The notes: generated by a model not told the origin, from the letters alone. Shown: positions 1 through 6,739, counted from the first letter of the stretch. The stretch: 9,671 nucleotides of DNA from Pseudomonadota bacterium (GCA_022568115.1 JADFFP010000028.1:1-9671); one strand, 5' to 3'. Translations and numbers: made by a program.

Positions 1-387
1 TCCTGCAGTTGGCCGGGGGCGGGTCGGGTTAACGTGATGACGGAAATCAGCAGTACCGGGAAAGATCTGGCGAGCAGCCTCATCATTGCTCCTCCGCTGG
101 TGTGGCTCGGCGTGTGGCTCGATTTCTGGAAGAGACTAACACCGGATCGTGACGCGAGAAACGCACGTGGACCTCTTGTCGGCCCGACCCCGGCAACTAC
201 CGCCCAGGCGGCGCTGGTCAAGATCCTCACGGTGGACGCTGTCCACTGAATGAACCAGGACGAGAAATAGCATGGCGACGAGGAAGTTACGCCAGCATCC
301 GACGCGCGGAACGATTGGCGGGAGGTCGGCCCGCAATGGCAGTGCGGCCTTCGTCGAGCCGCAACTTCTGATCGTCACCAGAGGTAT
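1..387. other. Left flank with no defensible gene
   Basis: I see no gene I can support here. An open frame at 34-249 (+) would encode 71 residues with one hydrophobic stretch (about residues 15-33). It has no convincing ribosome binding site and resembles no family I recognise. A 48-codon frame at 272-418 (+) is equally unsupported. Two short frames open at the left edge stop at 30-32 (TAA) and 34-36 (TGA), so the tail of an upstream gene could end there, but only about 10 codons are visible. The stretch also contains the short hairpin listed separately at 230-248. Confidence 0.5.
230..248 (+). repeat. Small inverted repeat (hairpin)
   Basis: GTGGAC at 232-237 and GTCCAC at 241-246 form a perfect 6-bp stem around the loop GCT. 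A G-T wobble and a C-G pair extend it to 8 bp. No T-run follows on either strand, so it does not look like an intrinsic terminator. It could be a chance palindrome in GC-rich DNA. Confidence 0.35.
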
Positions 388-426
388 GTGTGCACGATGG
401 AGTTGCTCTCCCGAGTGAGGCCGTCG

Positions 427-1620
427 ATGATTCTTTTTTTGAAGTCGGTACTTCCTTTGAAGTCGGTACTTCTCGGCGTCACGCTGCCTGTGGTGGTTTG
501 GGCCACGACACCCGCCACCTTGGCTGGGCAGGTGACGGTGGCCGACTCAGCGGCAGTGCTCTTGGACACGGCCACCCGGTTCGAGCAGGACGGTCGTTGG
601 GAGATTGCGGAGGCTCTCTACATTCACATCACCGAGCTGTACGGTGGGACGCCGGCTGCCGTTGCGGCGCGCGGGCGTCTTTCGGCAGCACCGACGGACC
701 GTCTCGAACGGACCAGCCGTGTCGAGCTCCCGGTCTTCGGTACCTTCTACGGGTTGTGGCTCGGTGTCGCTGTGCCGGCTGCTTTCGGAGTGGATGGGCC
801 TGAGGCGTACGGGGCGGGCCTTCTGATTGGCGGTCCAGCAGGCTTGCTCGGTGCCCGGGCCCTGGCCCGGGCCCGTCCCATGAGTGAAGGACAGGCGAGG
901 GCGATCAGTTGGGGTGGCATTTGGGGTACTTGGCAGGGAGGCGGTTGGGCTGAGGTGCTCGGATTCGGGACGGGGGAGGTCTGCGATCCGAATTTCTGTT
1001 ACGAAGGGGACTCGACCGAGGAGATCTTCGCCTCCATGATCCTGGGCGGACTCGCGGGCATCGCGACGGGCGCCCTCATCGCTCGAAATCCGGTCCGGTC
1101 TGGCGTGTCCAGCGGCGCGCAAGGAGGGTCCATCTGGGGAACGATCTACGGTGCGCTGGGCGCCGGGCTCGTCGACCCCGATTCGGACGGCAACGCGACG
1201 CTCGCAGCGGCGCTCATCGTGGGCAACGTCGGCCTCTTCGCTGGAGGCGCTCTCGCGGCAAAATACGACATGAGCCGAAGCAGGATACGTTTGATCAACC
1301 TGGGGGCCCTCGTGGGTGGCTTGGGTGGCGTGGGGCTGGACCTCATATTCCAGCCGGACAGTGAGCGCACGGCGATCGCGATCCCTCTTTTGACGAGTCT
1401 CATCGGCCTGGGCATCGCGGTGAACTCCACACGTGCCACGGCTCGGGGCGCCGAGCGATTGGAGGGAGACTTCGGAACCGCGCTTTTCGATTACCGAAAC
1501 GGCGCGCTTCGCATGAACCTGCCGATGCCGCTGCCCACCTTGTTGCCGGTCGAGGACAGCTCTGGGCGACGGAAGTGGAGTCCCGGTGTGTCGTTGGAGT
1601 TGCTCAGAGCAAGGTTCTGA
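427..1620 (+). CDS. Exported or membrane glycine-rich repeat protein, function unknown
   Basis: I do not recognise this protein. From ATG 427 it has 397 residues. Residues 1-34 look like a signal peptide: a Lys-containing start, a hydrophobic core rich in Leu and Val, and a TLA-GQ type end. Residues 40-87 form a TPR-like helical pair (FEQDGRWEIAEALY). Residues 103-345 hold four diverged copies of one unit: a small-residue helix of the kind GTFYGLWLG or SIWGTIYGALG, a loop usually containing Asp, then a second helix of the kind LLIGGPAGLLGARALAR. The protein ends in a charged tail finishing in Phe. ATG 427 is preferred because GAGG lies 6 nt upstream; GTG 388 and ATG 397 in the same frame would add 13 or 10 residues. 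The glycine spacing suggests close-packed helices in or on a membrane, which is inference. No co-directional partner is visible. The coding nature is well supported by the ordered repeats. Confidence 0.75.
   Translation: MILFLKSVLPLKSVLLGVTLPVVVWATTPATLAGQVTVADSAAVLLDTATRFEQDGRWEIAEALYIHITELYGGTPAAVAARGRLSAAPTDRLERTSRVELPVFGTFYGLWLGVAVPAAFGVDGPEAYGAGLLIGGPAGLLGARALARARPMSEGQARAISWGGIWGTWQGGGWAEVLGFGTGEVCDPNFCYEGDSTEEIFASMILGGLAGIATGALIARNPVRSGVSSGAQGGSIWGTIYGALGAGLVDPDSDGNATLAAALIVGNVGLFAGGALAAKYDMSRSRIRLINLGALVGGLGGVGLDLIFQPDSERTAIAIPLLTSLIGLGIAVNSTRATARGAERLEGDFGTALFDYRNGALRMNLPMPLPTLLPVEDSSGRRKWSPGVSLELLRARF
438..472 (+). repeat. Two tandem 17-bp copies inside the signal-peptide coding region
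   Basis: TTTGAAGTCGGTACTTC occurs at 438-454 and again at 456-472, a period of 18 bp. The duplication therefore keeps frame and repeats the six residues LKSVLP/LKSVLL in the signal peptide. Each copy also contains an inverted repeat, GAAGT-CGGT-ACTTC, so the two could form adjacent small hairpins close to the start codon. Confidence 0.8.
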
Positions 1621-1818
1621 TCGCGGCCAATCGGCCAACGGGTAGGTCGTCGTGAACGGGTTCGCCTCTGGCACCGAATCCATGCGGGATCGCAAAGCGC
1701 CGCATCGGTCCTCTGGGCGGGCCTCGGGTAAAGCACCGGCCCCCGTAGAGTACTACTCCGCGATGAGGACCGGCGGACGCTGGAAGCTTTTGCCCTGGCG
1801 CGCTGGGCAAGTCTCCGC
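1621..1818. other. Junction zone between two unlike pieces of DNA
   Basis: No complete gene lies here. Directly after the stop at 1618-1620 there is a GGCC-AATC-GGCC palindrome at 1625-1636 without a T-run, so it is not a clear terminator. An open frame from ATG 1682 (or GTG 1653) reads MRDRKAPHRSSGRASG and runs to a TGA overlapping 1819. It could be the first codons of a gene cut by a join, or chance. In another frame, the codons from about 1765 onward read RRTLEAFALARWASLR. This fits the stretch just before the GDFN motif in EEP enzymes, so the right-hand piece probably begins at or before about 1770. CGGTCCTC (1706-1713) is repeated inverted as GAGGACCG (1765-1772). Confidence 0.6.
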
Positions 1819-2172
1819 ATGAACTCTGAAAGCGCCTATACCGAAAACGTTTTGCTGATGGGTGATTTCAACCTGCCTAAACGTGACAAAAGCGACAATA
1901 TATATAGAGCATTAACCAAAAAAGGGCTGGAGTTGCCCGAACATTCTTCAAAAATTGGCACCAATCTGGCGGGCGACAAGGATTATGACCAAATCGGGTT
2001 TCATGCCGGCGGAATGAAGAAGGCCTTTACCAAAAAGGGGGGTGTTTTCGATTTTGACGCAAAACCCTTTTTCGAGGATGCCTGGAATGTTTCCGAAAAA
2101 TATTTCAAGTCCTGCATAAAATTCCACATTGCCGACCACCGCCCGATCTGGTTTGAATTTAAAATTGATTAG
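1819..2172 (+). CDS. Endonuclease/exonuclease/phosphatase family protein, 5'-truncated
   Basis: This is the C-terminal part of an EEP (DNase I-like) fold protein: divalent-metal enzymes that cleave phosphodiester bonds in nucleic acids or phospholipids. The 117 residues from ATG 1819 contain GDFN (15-18), DYDQI (55-59) and the terminal ADHRPIW (105-111), whose Asp-His pair is the family's hallmark. Full proteins are about 300 residues, so the half carrying the metal-binding Glu and other active-site residues is missing. ATG 1819 is probably an internal Met. No ribosome binding site precedes it, and the frame continues upstream with family-like sequence (RRTLEAFALARWASLR) to a stop at 1729-1731 without any ATG, GTG or TTG. 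The 3' part is clearly more AT-rich than the genes either side. The exact substrate cannot be told. The truncation may be an assembly artefact rather than a true pseudogene. Confidence 0.8.
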   Translation: MNSESAYTENVLLMGDFNLPKRDKSDNIYRALTKKGLELPEHSSKIGTNLAGDKDYDQIGFHAGGMKKAFTKKGGVFDFDAKPFFEDAWNVSEKYFKSCIKFHIADHRPIWFEFKID

Positions 2173-2205
2173 AAAAACAGACCTGCTTTTTATCAAGGGC
2201 CTTAG

Positions 2206-2222
2206 TATAGTGTTCCCCTCTC
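2206..2222 (+). promoter_or_regulatory. Possible -10 element and near-leaderless start of the oxoprolinase gene
   Basis: TATAGT at 2206-2211 ends 11 nt before the ATG at 2223, and the 12 nt before that ATG (tgttcccctctc) hold no Shine-Dalgarno sequence. With normal spacing transcription would start around 2218, leaving a leader of only a few nucleotides. No good -35 is visible (CTGCTT at 2183-2188 with a 17-bp spacer is weak). The start itself is firm: an in-frame TAG lies at 2208-2210, and the family motif WQFWVDRGGTFTD begins at residue 9. Confidence 0.35.
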
Positions 2223-5200
2223 ATGGCTGGGGACAAACATACGGGCTGGCAATTCTGGGTCGACCGCGGCGGGACCTTTACCGATATCGTCGGGCGCTCC
2301 CCCGATGGAACCCTGGTCAGCCGCAAATACCTGTCCGACAACCCGGCCCAATATAAAGACGCGGCGCTTTTCGGCATCCGCGATATTTTAGGGGATAGGC
2401 CGTTCTCCGATATCGGCGGCATCAAGCTCGGCACCACGGTCGCCACCAACGCGCTGCTGGAGCGAACCGGCGCCCGGACCCTGCTGGTGACCACATGCGG
2501 ATTTGCCGATGCGCTGCTGATCGGCGACCAGCGCCGGCCCGAGCTGTTCGCTCTCAAGGTCCGCCCGCCAACCAAACTGTTCGAGGCCGTCATCGAGGCG
2601 GATCAGCGCCACTCCGCCCAAGGCAAAGTTATAAAGGCACTGGATGTGGAGGCCTTAAAGGAGGCTTTAGGGAAGGCCTACGACAGCGGCATCCGTTCCG
2701 TGGCGATCGCTTTTTTGCATGCCGACCGTTTCCCTGAGCACGAACAGCAAGCAGCGGCGCTGGCCCGCAAGGCGGGGTTCCCGCATGTGGTGACCAGTCA
2801 TGAAACCGTGCCGGTGATGAAGTTTATTCCGCGCGCCAGCACTTGCGTTGGCGACGCTTATCTCTCCCCGATCCTTAAAAGTTATATCGCCGGGGTCGAG
2901 GCCGAAGCGGAAGGCGCCCCGCTTTATTTCATGCAGTCCAATGGCGGGTTGTCGGAAGCCCATCACTTCCGCGGCAAGGACGCCCTGCTGTCCGGCCCGG
3001 CGGGCGGCATTGTCGGGGCGGTCAGGGCGGCCTCATTGGAGGGCAAGAACAAGATTATCAGCTTCGACATGGGCGGGACGTCGACCGATGTCGCCCATTA
3101 CGACGGCGCTTTCGAGCGCAGCGAAGAGGAGGAACTGGAAGGCGTCAAGCTGAAAGTGCCGTCCTTGAAAATCCACACGGTGGCGGCCGGCGGCGGGTCG
3201 ATCTGCAGCTTCGGCCAGGGCCGCCTCCGGGTCGGGCCGGCGAGCGCCGGGGCCAATCCCGGGCCGGCCTGCTATCGCCTCGGCGGGCCGCTGACGGTGA
3301 CCGATTGCAACCTGATTTTGGGAAAGCTCCAGTCCGGCCTGTTTCCCCAGGTGTTCGGGCCGGATCACAACCAGCAACTGGACCGTGAGGCCGCCCGGCT
3401 GCGGATCGATGAGGTTCGGAACACCATCAAAAGCGAGACCGGCCGGGCGCTGTCCCGCGCGCAAGCGGCGGAAGGCTTTATCCGGGTTGCGGTCGAGCAC
3501 ATGGCCCGCGCGGTCAAGAAAATCTCGGTCCAGAAGGGGCATGACACCACCAAATATTCCCTGGTCTCGTTCGGCGGCGCCGGCGGTCAGCACGCCTGCG
3601 CGGTGGCCGATGCGCTGGGCATCGAAACCATTATTATCCATCCCCTGGCGGGTGTCCTGTCAGCGCTCGGGATCGGGCTGAGCGGTCTGATGAAGGTGAT
3701 GGAAAAAACCGCCGAAACGGCGCTTGATGAAAAGGGCTTGAAGCTGGCGCAAGGGATTCTTGAGGATTTGAACAAAGAGGTCGAGGCCTCGCTGAGACAA
3801 CAAGGCGCGGACCTAAGTGAAATCTCCAGCCGGGCGTTCCTGAAAATCAAATACCAGGGCAGCGACGCGGCGCTGACCGTGCCGTTCAGCGGTCTCGGGA
3901 AAGCCCGGGAGGATTTTATCGCCGCCCATCAAACCCTGTTCGGGTTTTCCGAGCCGGACAAGGCGATGATTATCCACTCGGCCCAGGTGGTGGCGCAAAC
4001 CCCCGGTGAGGCGTGGACCGAAGCCCGGCAAGAGAAGCGAGGAAATGAAAGCCCCCACTATCATGCCAGGATCTTTTTCTCAGGCGGCCTCAAAGACACC
4101 CCGGTCTATAAAAGAGAAGCCCTGGCCCCGGGCACGGTGATACCGGGCCCGGCGCTGATCGTTGAGGATCACGGCGCCAACGTGATCGATCAGGGCTGGC
4201 GGGCGGAGCTGTCCCGGACCGGCAACCTGGTGCTGAGCCGGGCCGGAAAAAGAACCAGAGCGGTGCTTGACACGGCACAGCCCGATCTGATCCTGCTTGA
4301 AATTTTCAACAACCGCTTCATGACCATCGCCGAGGAAATGGGCGCGGTGCTGGAAAATACCGCGCATTCGGTCAATATAAAAGAACGTCTGGATTTCTCC
4401 TGCGCGCTGTTTGACGGGCAGGGCGAGCTGGTCGCCAACGCCCCACACATGCCAGTCCATCTGGGCAGCATGAGCCAGTCGGTGAAAACCATCGCCCTTG
4501 AGAACGCCGGCAGCATGAAGCCCGGCGATGTCTTTCTTCTGAACGATCCCTACCACGGCGGCACCCACCTGCCGGACCTCACCGTGGTGTTGCCGGTTTA
4601 CCTGAAAAAGGACACCCCTTCGCCGGAATTTTATGTCGCCGCGCGCGGCCATCACGCCGATATCGGCGGCATTACCCCGGGCTCAATGCCGCCCAATTCC
4701 AAAACCATCGGGGAAGAAGGGGTGCTGTTTACCAACTTCCCGGTCATCAGGGAGGGCCGCTTCCGCGAAGCTGCCCTGATGGAACGCCTGACGGCTGCGC
4801 GCTGGCCTGCACGCAACCCTTCCCAGAACATCGCCGACATCAAGGCGATGGTCGCCGCCTGCCGCCGGGGGATCACCAGCCTGATGGTGATGTGCGCCGA
4901 GTTCGGGTTTGAAGCAGTTTTCCACTATATGGCCTTTATCCAGGACAATGCCGAGGCGGCGGTCCGTGAGGTCATCGATGTGCTGGAAGACGGCGAGGTT
5001 TGCTACCCGCTCGATAACGGCCTTGAGATCAAATTAGCGATCCGGGTGGACAAAGCCACGCGCACCGCCGTGATCGATTTCAGCGGCGCCAGCGCCCAGG
5101 CTAAAAACAATTTCAATGCCCCGAAGGCGGTCACCGTGGCCGCTGTCCTGTACGTCTTCCGGTGTCTGGTCGGCCAGGACATTCCGCTCAACGCCGGGTG

Positions 5201-5819
5201 CCTGAAGCCGTTGAAATTGATTATCCCTGAAAGATCGTTTCTGAACCCAGAATACCCGGCGGCGGTGGTGGCCGGCAATGTCGAGACCTCGCAGGCGGTG
5301 ACCAATGCGCTGCTGCTGGCGCTCGGCAAACTGGCGGCCGCCCAAGGGACCATGAACAACCTGACCTTCGGCAATGAAAAATACCAGTATTATGAAACCA
5401 TTGCCGGCGGCTACGGGGCCGGGAACGGGTTTGACGGCGCACATGCCCGCCAGGTGCATATGACCAATTCCAGATTAACCGACCCGGAAGTTCTGGAGTG
5501 GCGCTTTCCGGTGGTGGTCGAGGAATTTTCGATCCGCCCGGGCTCAGGAGGGGCCGGCAAGTGGCGCGGCGGCAACGGCACAACCCGCAAAATCAGGGTG
5601 CTTGAGGATATGGAAATGTCGATCTTATCCTCCCACCGCGAGCTCCCGCCGCCGGGTCTTGCGGGCGGCGCGCCCGGCCAGTGCGGCGAGAATACTATCC
5701 TTCGCCACAAAGGGACTCGGAATTCCTTAAAGGGTTGCGATCATACTGATTTAAAGGCAGGGGATATTATAGAAATCCGCACCCCCGGCGGCGGCGGATA
5801 CGGAAAGGAAGCGTCATGA
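2223..5819 (+). CDS. 5-oxoprolinase (ATP-hydrolysing), fused HyuA-HyuB type
   Basis: It opens the ring of 5-oxo-L-proline with ATP to give L-glutamate, the salvage step of the gamma-glutamyl cycle and of spontaneous pyroglutamate formation, in the cytosol. The 1198 residues match the usual single-chain enzyme (roughly 1200-1300). The HyuA-like half holds DRGGTFTD (14-21), the sugar-kinase-like phosphate loop; GTTVATNALLERTG (70-83); RRPELFALKVR (104-114); DMGGTSTD (282-289); AAGGGSI (321-327) and FGGAGGQHA (450-458). The HyuB-like half starts near 685 and shows NRFMTIAEEMG (697-707), NDPYHGGTHLPD (774-785), RGHHADIGG (808-816) and a Gly-rich end, RTPGGGGYG (1186-1194). All expected blocks are present and in order, with no frameshift. 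It beats the hydantoinase/acetone carboxylase alternatives because of the fused chain and the WQFWVDRGGTFTD start. It is coupled to the following gene by ATGA. The family is catalytically varied, so a related lactam substrate remains possible. Confidence 0.92.
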   Translation: MAGDKHTGWQFWVDRGGTFTDIVGRSPDGTLVSRKYLSDNPAQYKDAALFGIRDILGDRPFSDIGGIKLGTTVATNALLERTGARTLLVTTCGFADALLIGDQRRPELFALKVRPPTKLFEAVIEADQRHSAQGKVIKALDVEALKEALGKAYDSGIRSVAIAFLHADRFPEHEQQAAALARKAGFPHVVTSHETVPVMKFIPRASTCVGDAYLSPILKSYIAGVEAEAEGAPLYFMQSNGGLSEAHHFRGKDALLSGPAGGIVGAVRAASLEGKNKIISFDMGGTSTDVAHYDGAFERSEEEELEGVKLKVPSLKIHTVAAGGGSICSFGQGRLRVGPASAGANPGPACYRLGGPLTVTDCNLILGKLQSGLFPQVFGPDHNQQLDREAARLRIDEVRNTIKSETGRALSRAQAAEGFIRVAVEHMARAVKKISVQKGHDTTKYSLVSFGGAGGQHACAVADALGIETIIIHPLAGVLSALGIGLSGLMKVMEKTAETALDEKGLKLAQGILEDLNKEVEASLRQQGADLSEISSRAFLKIKYQGSDAALTVPFSGLGKAREDFIAAHQTLFGFSEPDKAMIIHSAQVVAQTPGEAWTEARQEKRGNESPHYHARIFFSGGLKDTPVYKREALAPGTVIPGPALIVEDHGANVIDQGWRAELSRTGNLVLSRAGKRTRAVLDTAQPDLILLEIFNNRFMTIAEEMGAVLENTAHSVNIKERLDFSCALFDGQGELVANAPHMPVHLGSMSQSVKTIALENAGSMKPGDVFLLNDPYHGGTHLPDLTVVLPVYLKKDTPSPEFYVAARGHHADIGGITPGSMPPNSKTIGEEGVLFTNFPVIREGRFREAALMERLTAARWPARNPSQNIADIKAMVAACRRGITSLMVMCAEFGFEAVFHYMAFIQDNAEAAVREVIDVLEDGEVCYPLDNGLEIKLAIRVDKATRTAVIDFSGASAQAKNNFNAPKAVTVAAVLYVFRCLVGQDIPLNAGCLKPLKLIIPERSFLNPEYPAAVVAGNVETSQAVTNALLLALGKLAAAQGTMNNLTFGNEKYQYYETIAGGYGAGNGFDGAHARQVHMTNSRLTDPEVLEWRFPVVVEEFSIRPGSGGAGKWRGGNGTTRKIRVLEDMEMSILSSHRELPPPGLAGGAPGQCGENTILRHKGTRNSLKGCDHTDLKAGDIIEIRTPGGGGYGKEAS
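5804..5810 (+). promoter_or_regulatory. Ribosome binding site of the ABM gene
   Basis: AAAGGAA lies inside the last codons of the oxoprolinase gene, 5 nt before ATG 5816. It supports this start and coupled translation. Confidence 0.65.
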
Positions 5820-6157
5820 CAGGTTTTGACCGGCATCCGGACGGCCCCTACTACGCTGTCATATTCACCACCAAGCGTACCGGCGGCGGGGACCAGGAAT
5901 ATGGTGAGATGGCCGAGGCAATGGCCAAGCTCTCCGAAAAACAGCCCGGATATCTGGGAATTGAATCGGTGCGCGGTGAGGATGGTGTTGGAATTACCGT
6001 TTCCTATTGGCGGGACCAGGCTTCAATCAAGGCCTGGAAGGCGGTGGCCGAACACCTGATCGCCCAGAAAAGCGGCCGCGGAAGGTGGTATCAATGGTAT
6101 AATCTGAGGATCGCCAAAGTGGAACGGGGATATTCCTTTGAGCGGGATGAAGAGTAA
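5816..6157 (+). CDS. Antibiotic biosynthesis monooxygenase (ABM) domain protein
   Basis: This small 113-residue protein has the dimeric ferredoxin-like ABM fold. Members include cofactor-free oxygenases and haem-degrading enzymes, but many are uncharacterised. Visible features are a first strand (PYYAVIFTTK, 11-20), a helix (EYGEMAEAMAKLSEKQPGYLGIESVRG, spanning 28-54), the typical GITVSYWRDQASIKAWK (59-75) with the conserved YW, AEH (78-80), and a C-terminal strand ending in VERGYSFERDEE. The start overlaps the oxoprolinase stop (ATGA at 5816-5819), and AAAGGAA at 5804-5810 provides a ribosome binding site with 5-nt spacing, so translation is probably coupled. Its stop lies 6 bp from the stop of the convergent greA. 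No biochemical role can be assigned; the link to oxoproline metabolism is only positional. Confidence 0.82.
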   Translation: MTGFDRHPDGPYYAVIFTTKRTGGGDQEYGEMAEAMAKLSEKQPGYLGIESVRGEDGVGITVSYWRDQASIKAWKAVAEHLIAQKSGRGRWYQWYNLRIAKVERGYSFERDEE

Positions 6158-6163
6158 ACCCAG

Positions 6164-6640
6164 TTATTTAAATTCGACCTTCCTGACCTCGTAGTATTTT
6201 TCGCCTGAAGGGGTATGAACCTCGACATCGTCGCCTTTTTTCTTGCCGATCAGGGCCGCGCCGAGCGGCGAAGAGTAGGAAATTTTTCCATCCTTTACGT
6301 CGACCTCGTAATTACCGACGATCTGGTAAACCTTTTTGTTTTCATCTTCATCAAGCATGGTCACGGTTGCCCCGAAGGTTACCGTATCGCCGCTCAGCCT
6401 GGCCGGATCAATCACCTCGGCCCGGCTCAGGACATCGTCAAGCTTAGCGATGCGCGATTCAATCTGGCCCTGGCGCTCCTTGGCAGCATGGTATTCGGCG
6501 TTCTCCGACAGATCGCCGTGGCCGCGCGCCTCCTCGATGGCGGCGATAATGCCCGGGCGGTCCTCCACCTTGAGTTGGCGCAATTCGTTCTTGAGGGCGT
6601 CATAGCCTTCTTGCAGCATCGGTGATTTGTCCTGTGCCAT
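6164..6640 (-). CDS. greA: Transcription elongation factor GreA
   Basis: GreA binds the secondary channel of RNA polymerase and stimulates cleavage of the 3' end of backtracked RNA, restarting stalled complexes. The 158 residues equal the usual length. The N-terminal coiled coil runs from about 8 to 75 and contains [13 protein letters not shown] (41-53), with the tip acidic residues D43 and E46. The C-terminal FKBP-like domain follows, with [18 protein letters not shown] and the closing [10 protein letters not shown]. The start at 6640 is chosen over an in-frame ATG at 6676 because AAGGGG sits at 6654-6649 with 8-nt spacing and [14 protein letters not shown] is a normal GreA beginning. It lies 99 bp downstream of carB on the same strand, an order I know from alphaproteobacteria. 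A possible own promoter and a leader hairpin are listed separately. GreB is unlikely: the sequence follows GreA in the tip and FKBP regions. Confidence 0.95.
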   Translation of the reverse strand: MAQDKSPMLQEGYDALKNELRQLKVEDRPGIIAAIEEARGHGDLSENAEYHAAKERQGQIESRIAKLDDVLSRAEVIDPARLSGDTVTFGATVTMLDEDENKKVYQIVGNYEVDVKDGKISYSSPLGAALIGKKKGDDVEVHTPSGEKYYEVRKVEFK

Positions 6641-6648
6641 ACTTGCGG

Positions 6649-6654
6649 CCCCTT
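6649..6654 (-). promoter_or_regulatory. Ribosome binding site of greA
   Basis: On the minus strand AAGGGG stands 8 nt before the ATG at 6640. It decides between the two in-frame ATG codons of greA. Confidence 0.6.
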
Positions 6655-6674
6655 CTATTTCAACCACAAAAGTC

Positions 6675-6703
6675 AAAAAACCGCCCCATGCCGCACCGGC
6701 ATG
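6675..6703 (-). terminator. Hairpin plus T-run between carB and greA
   Basis: CATGCCG (6703-6697) and CGGCATG (6693-6687) form a perfect 7-bp stem with a 3-nt loop, followed after GGGCGG by TTTTTT (6680-6675), read on the minus strand. It lies 37 nt after the carB stop and 47 nt before the greA ATG. The 6-nt gap between stem and T-run makes it an imperfect intrinsic terminator. It may end carB transcripts, attenuate read-through into greA, or be a protein-binding palindrome. Confidence 0.4.
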
Positions 6704-6708
6704 ATCAA

Positions 6709-6724
6709 ACCCAAAATTTAGGGT
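6709..6724. repeat. 16-bp quasi-palindrome downstream of carB
   Basis: ACCCAAAATTTAGGGT reads as an inverted repeat with a single mismatched pair (A6713 against A6720). It lies 15 bp beyond the carB stop in the carB-greA intergenic region. It could be an operator or a chance AT-rich palindrome. No regulator is implied by its neighbours. Confidence 0.3.
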
Positions 6725-6739
6725 AGAAGATTTAAGACT

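Noticed and set aside
34..249. 71-codon plus-strand frame with a hydrophobic segment
   Set aside because: No ribosome binding site, no recognisable family, and an unstructured second half. A real small membrane protein cannot be excluded, but the evidence is too thin.
1625..1657. Terminator after the repeat-protein gene
   Set aside because: GGCC-AATC-GGCC and GAAC-GG-GTTC are short palindromes without a following T-run, so neither is a credible intrinsic terminator.
547..1695. Long minus-strand open frame of 382 codons
   Set aside because: It lies antisense to the repeat protein in GC-rich DNA. Its translation is rich in Arg, Ser, Pro and Gln, with no recognisable domain or hydrophobic order. 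The plus-strand frame has a signal peptide and regular repeats.
3033..3641. Minus-strand open frame of 202 codons within the oxoprolinase gene
   Set aside because: The oxoprolinase motifs DMGGTSTD, AAGGGSI and FGGAGGQHA are read through this stretch on the plus strand; the antisense product has no family features.
6641..6676. Upstream start for greA at 6676
   Set aside because: It would add 12 residues not usual in GreA, and the ribosome binding site at 6654-6649 fits the start at 6640.
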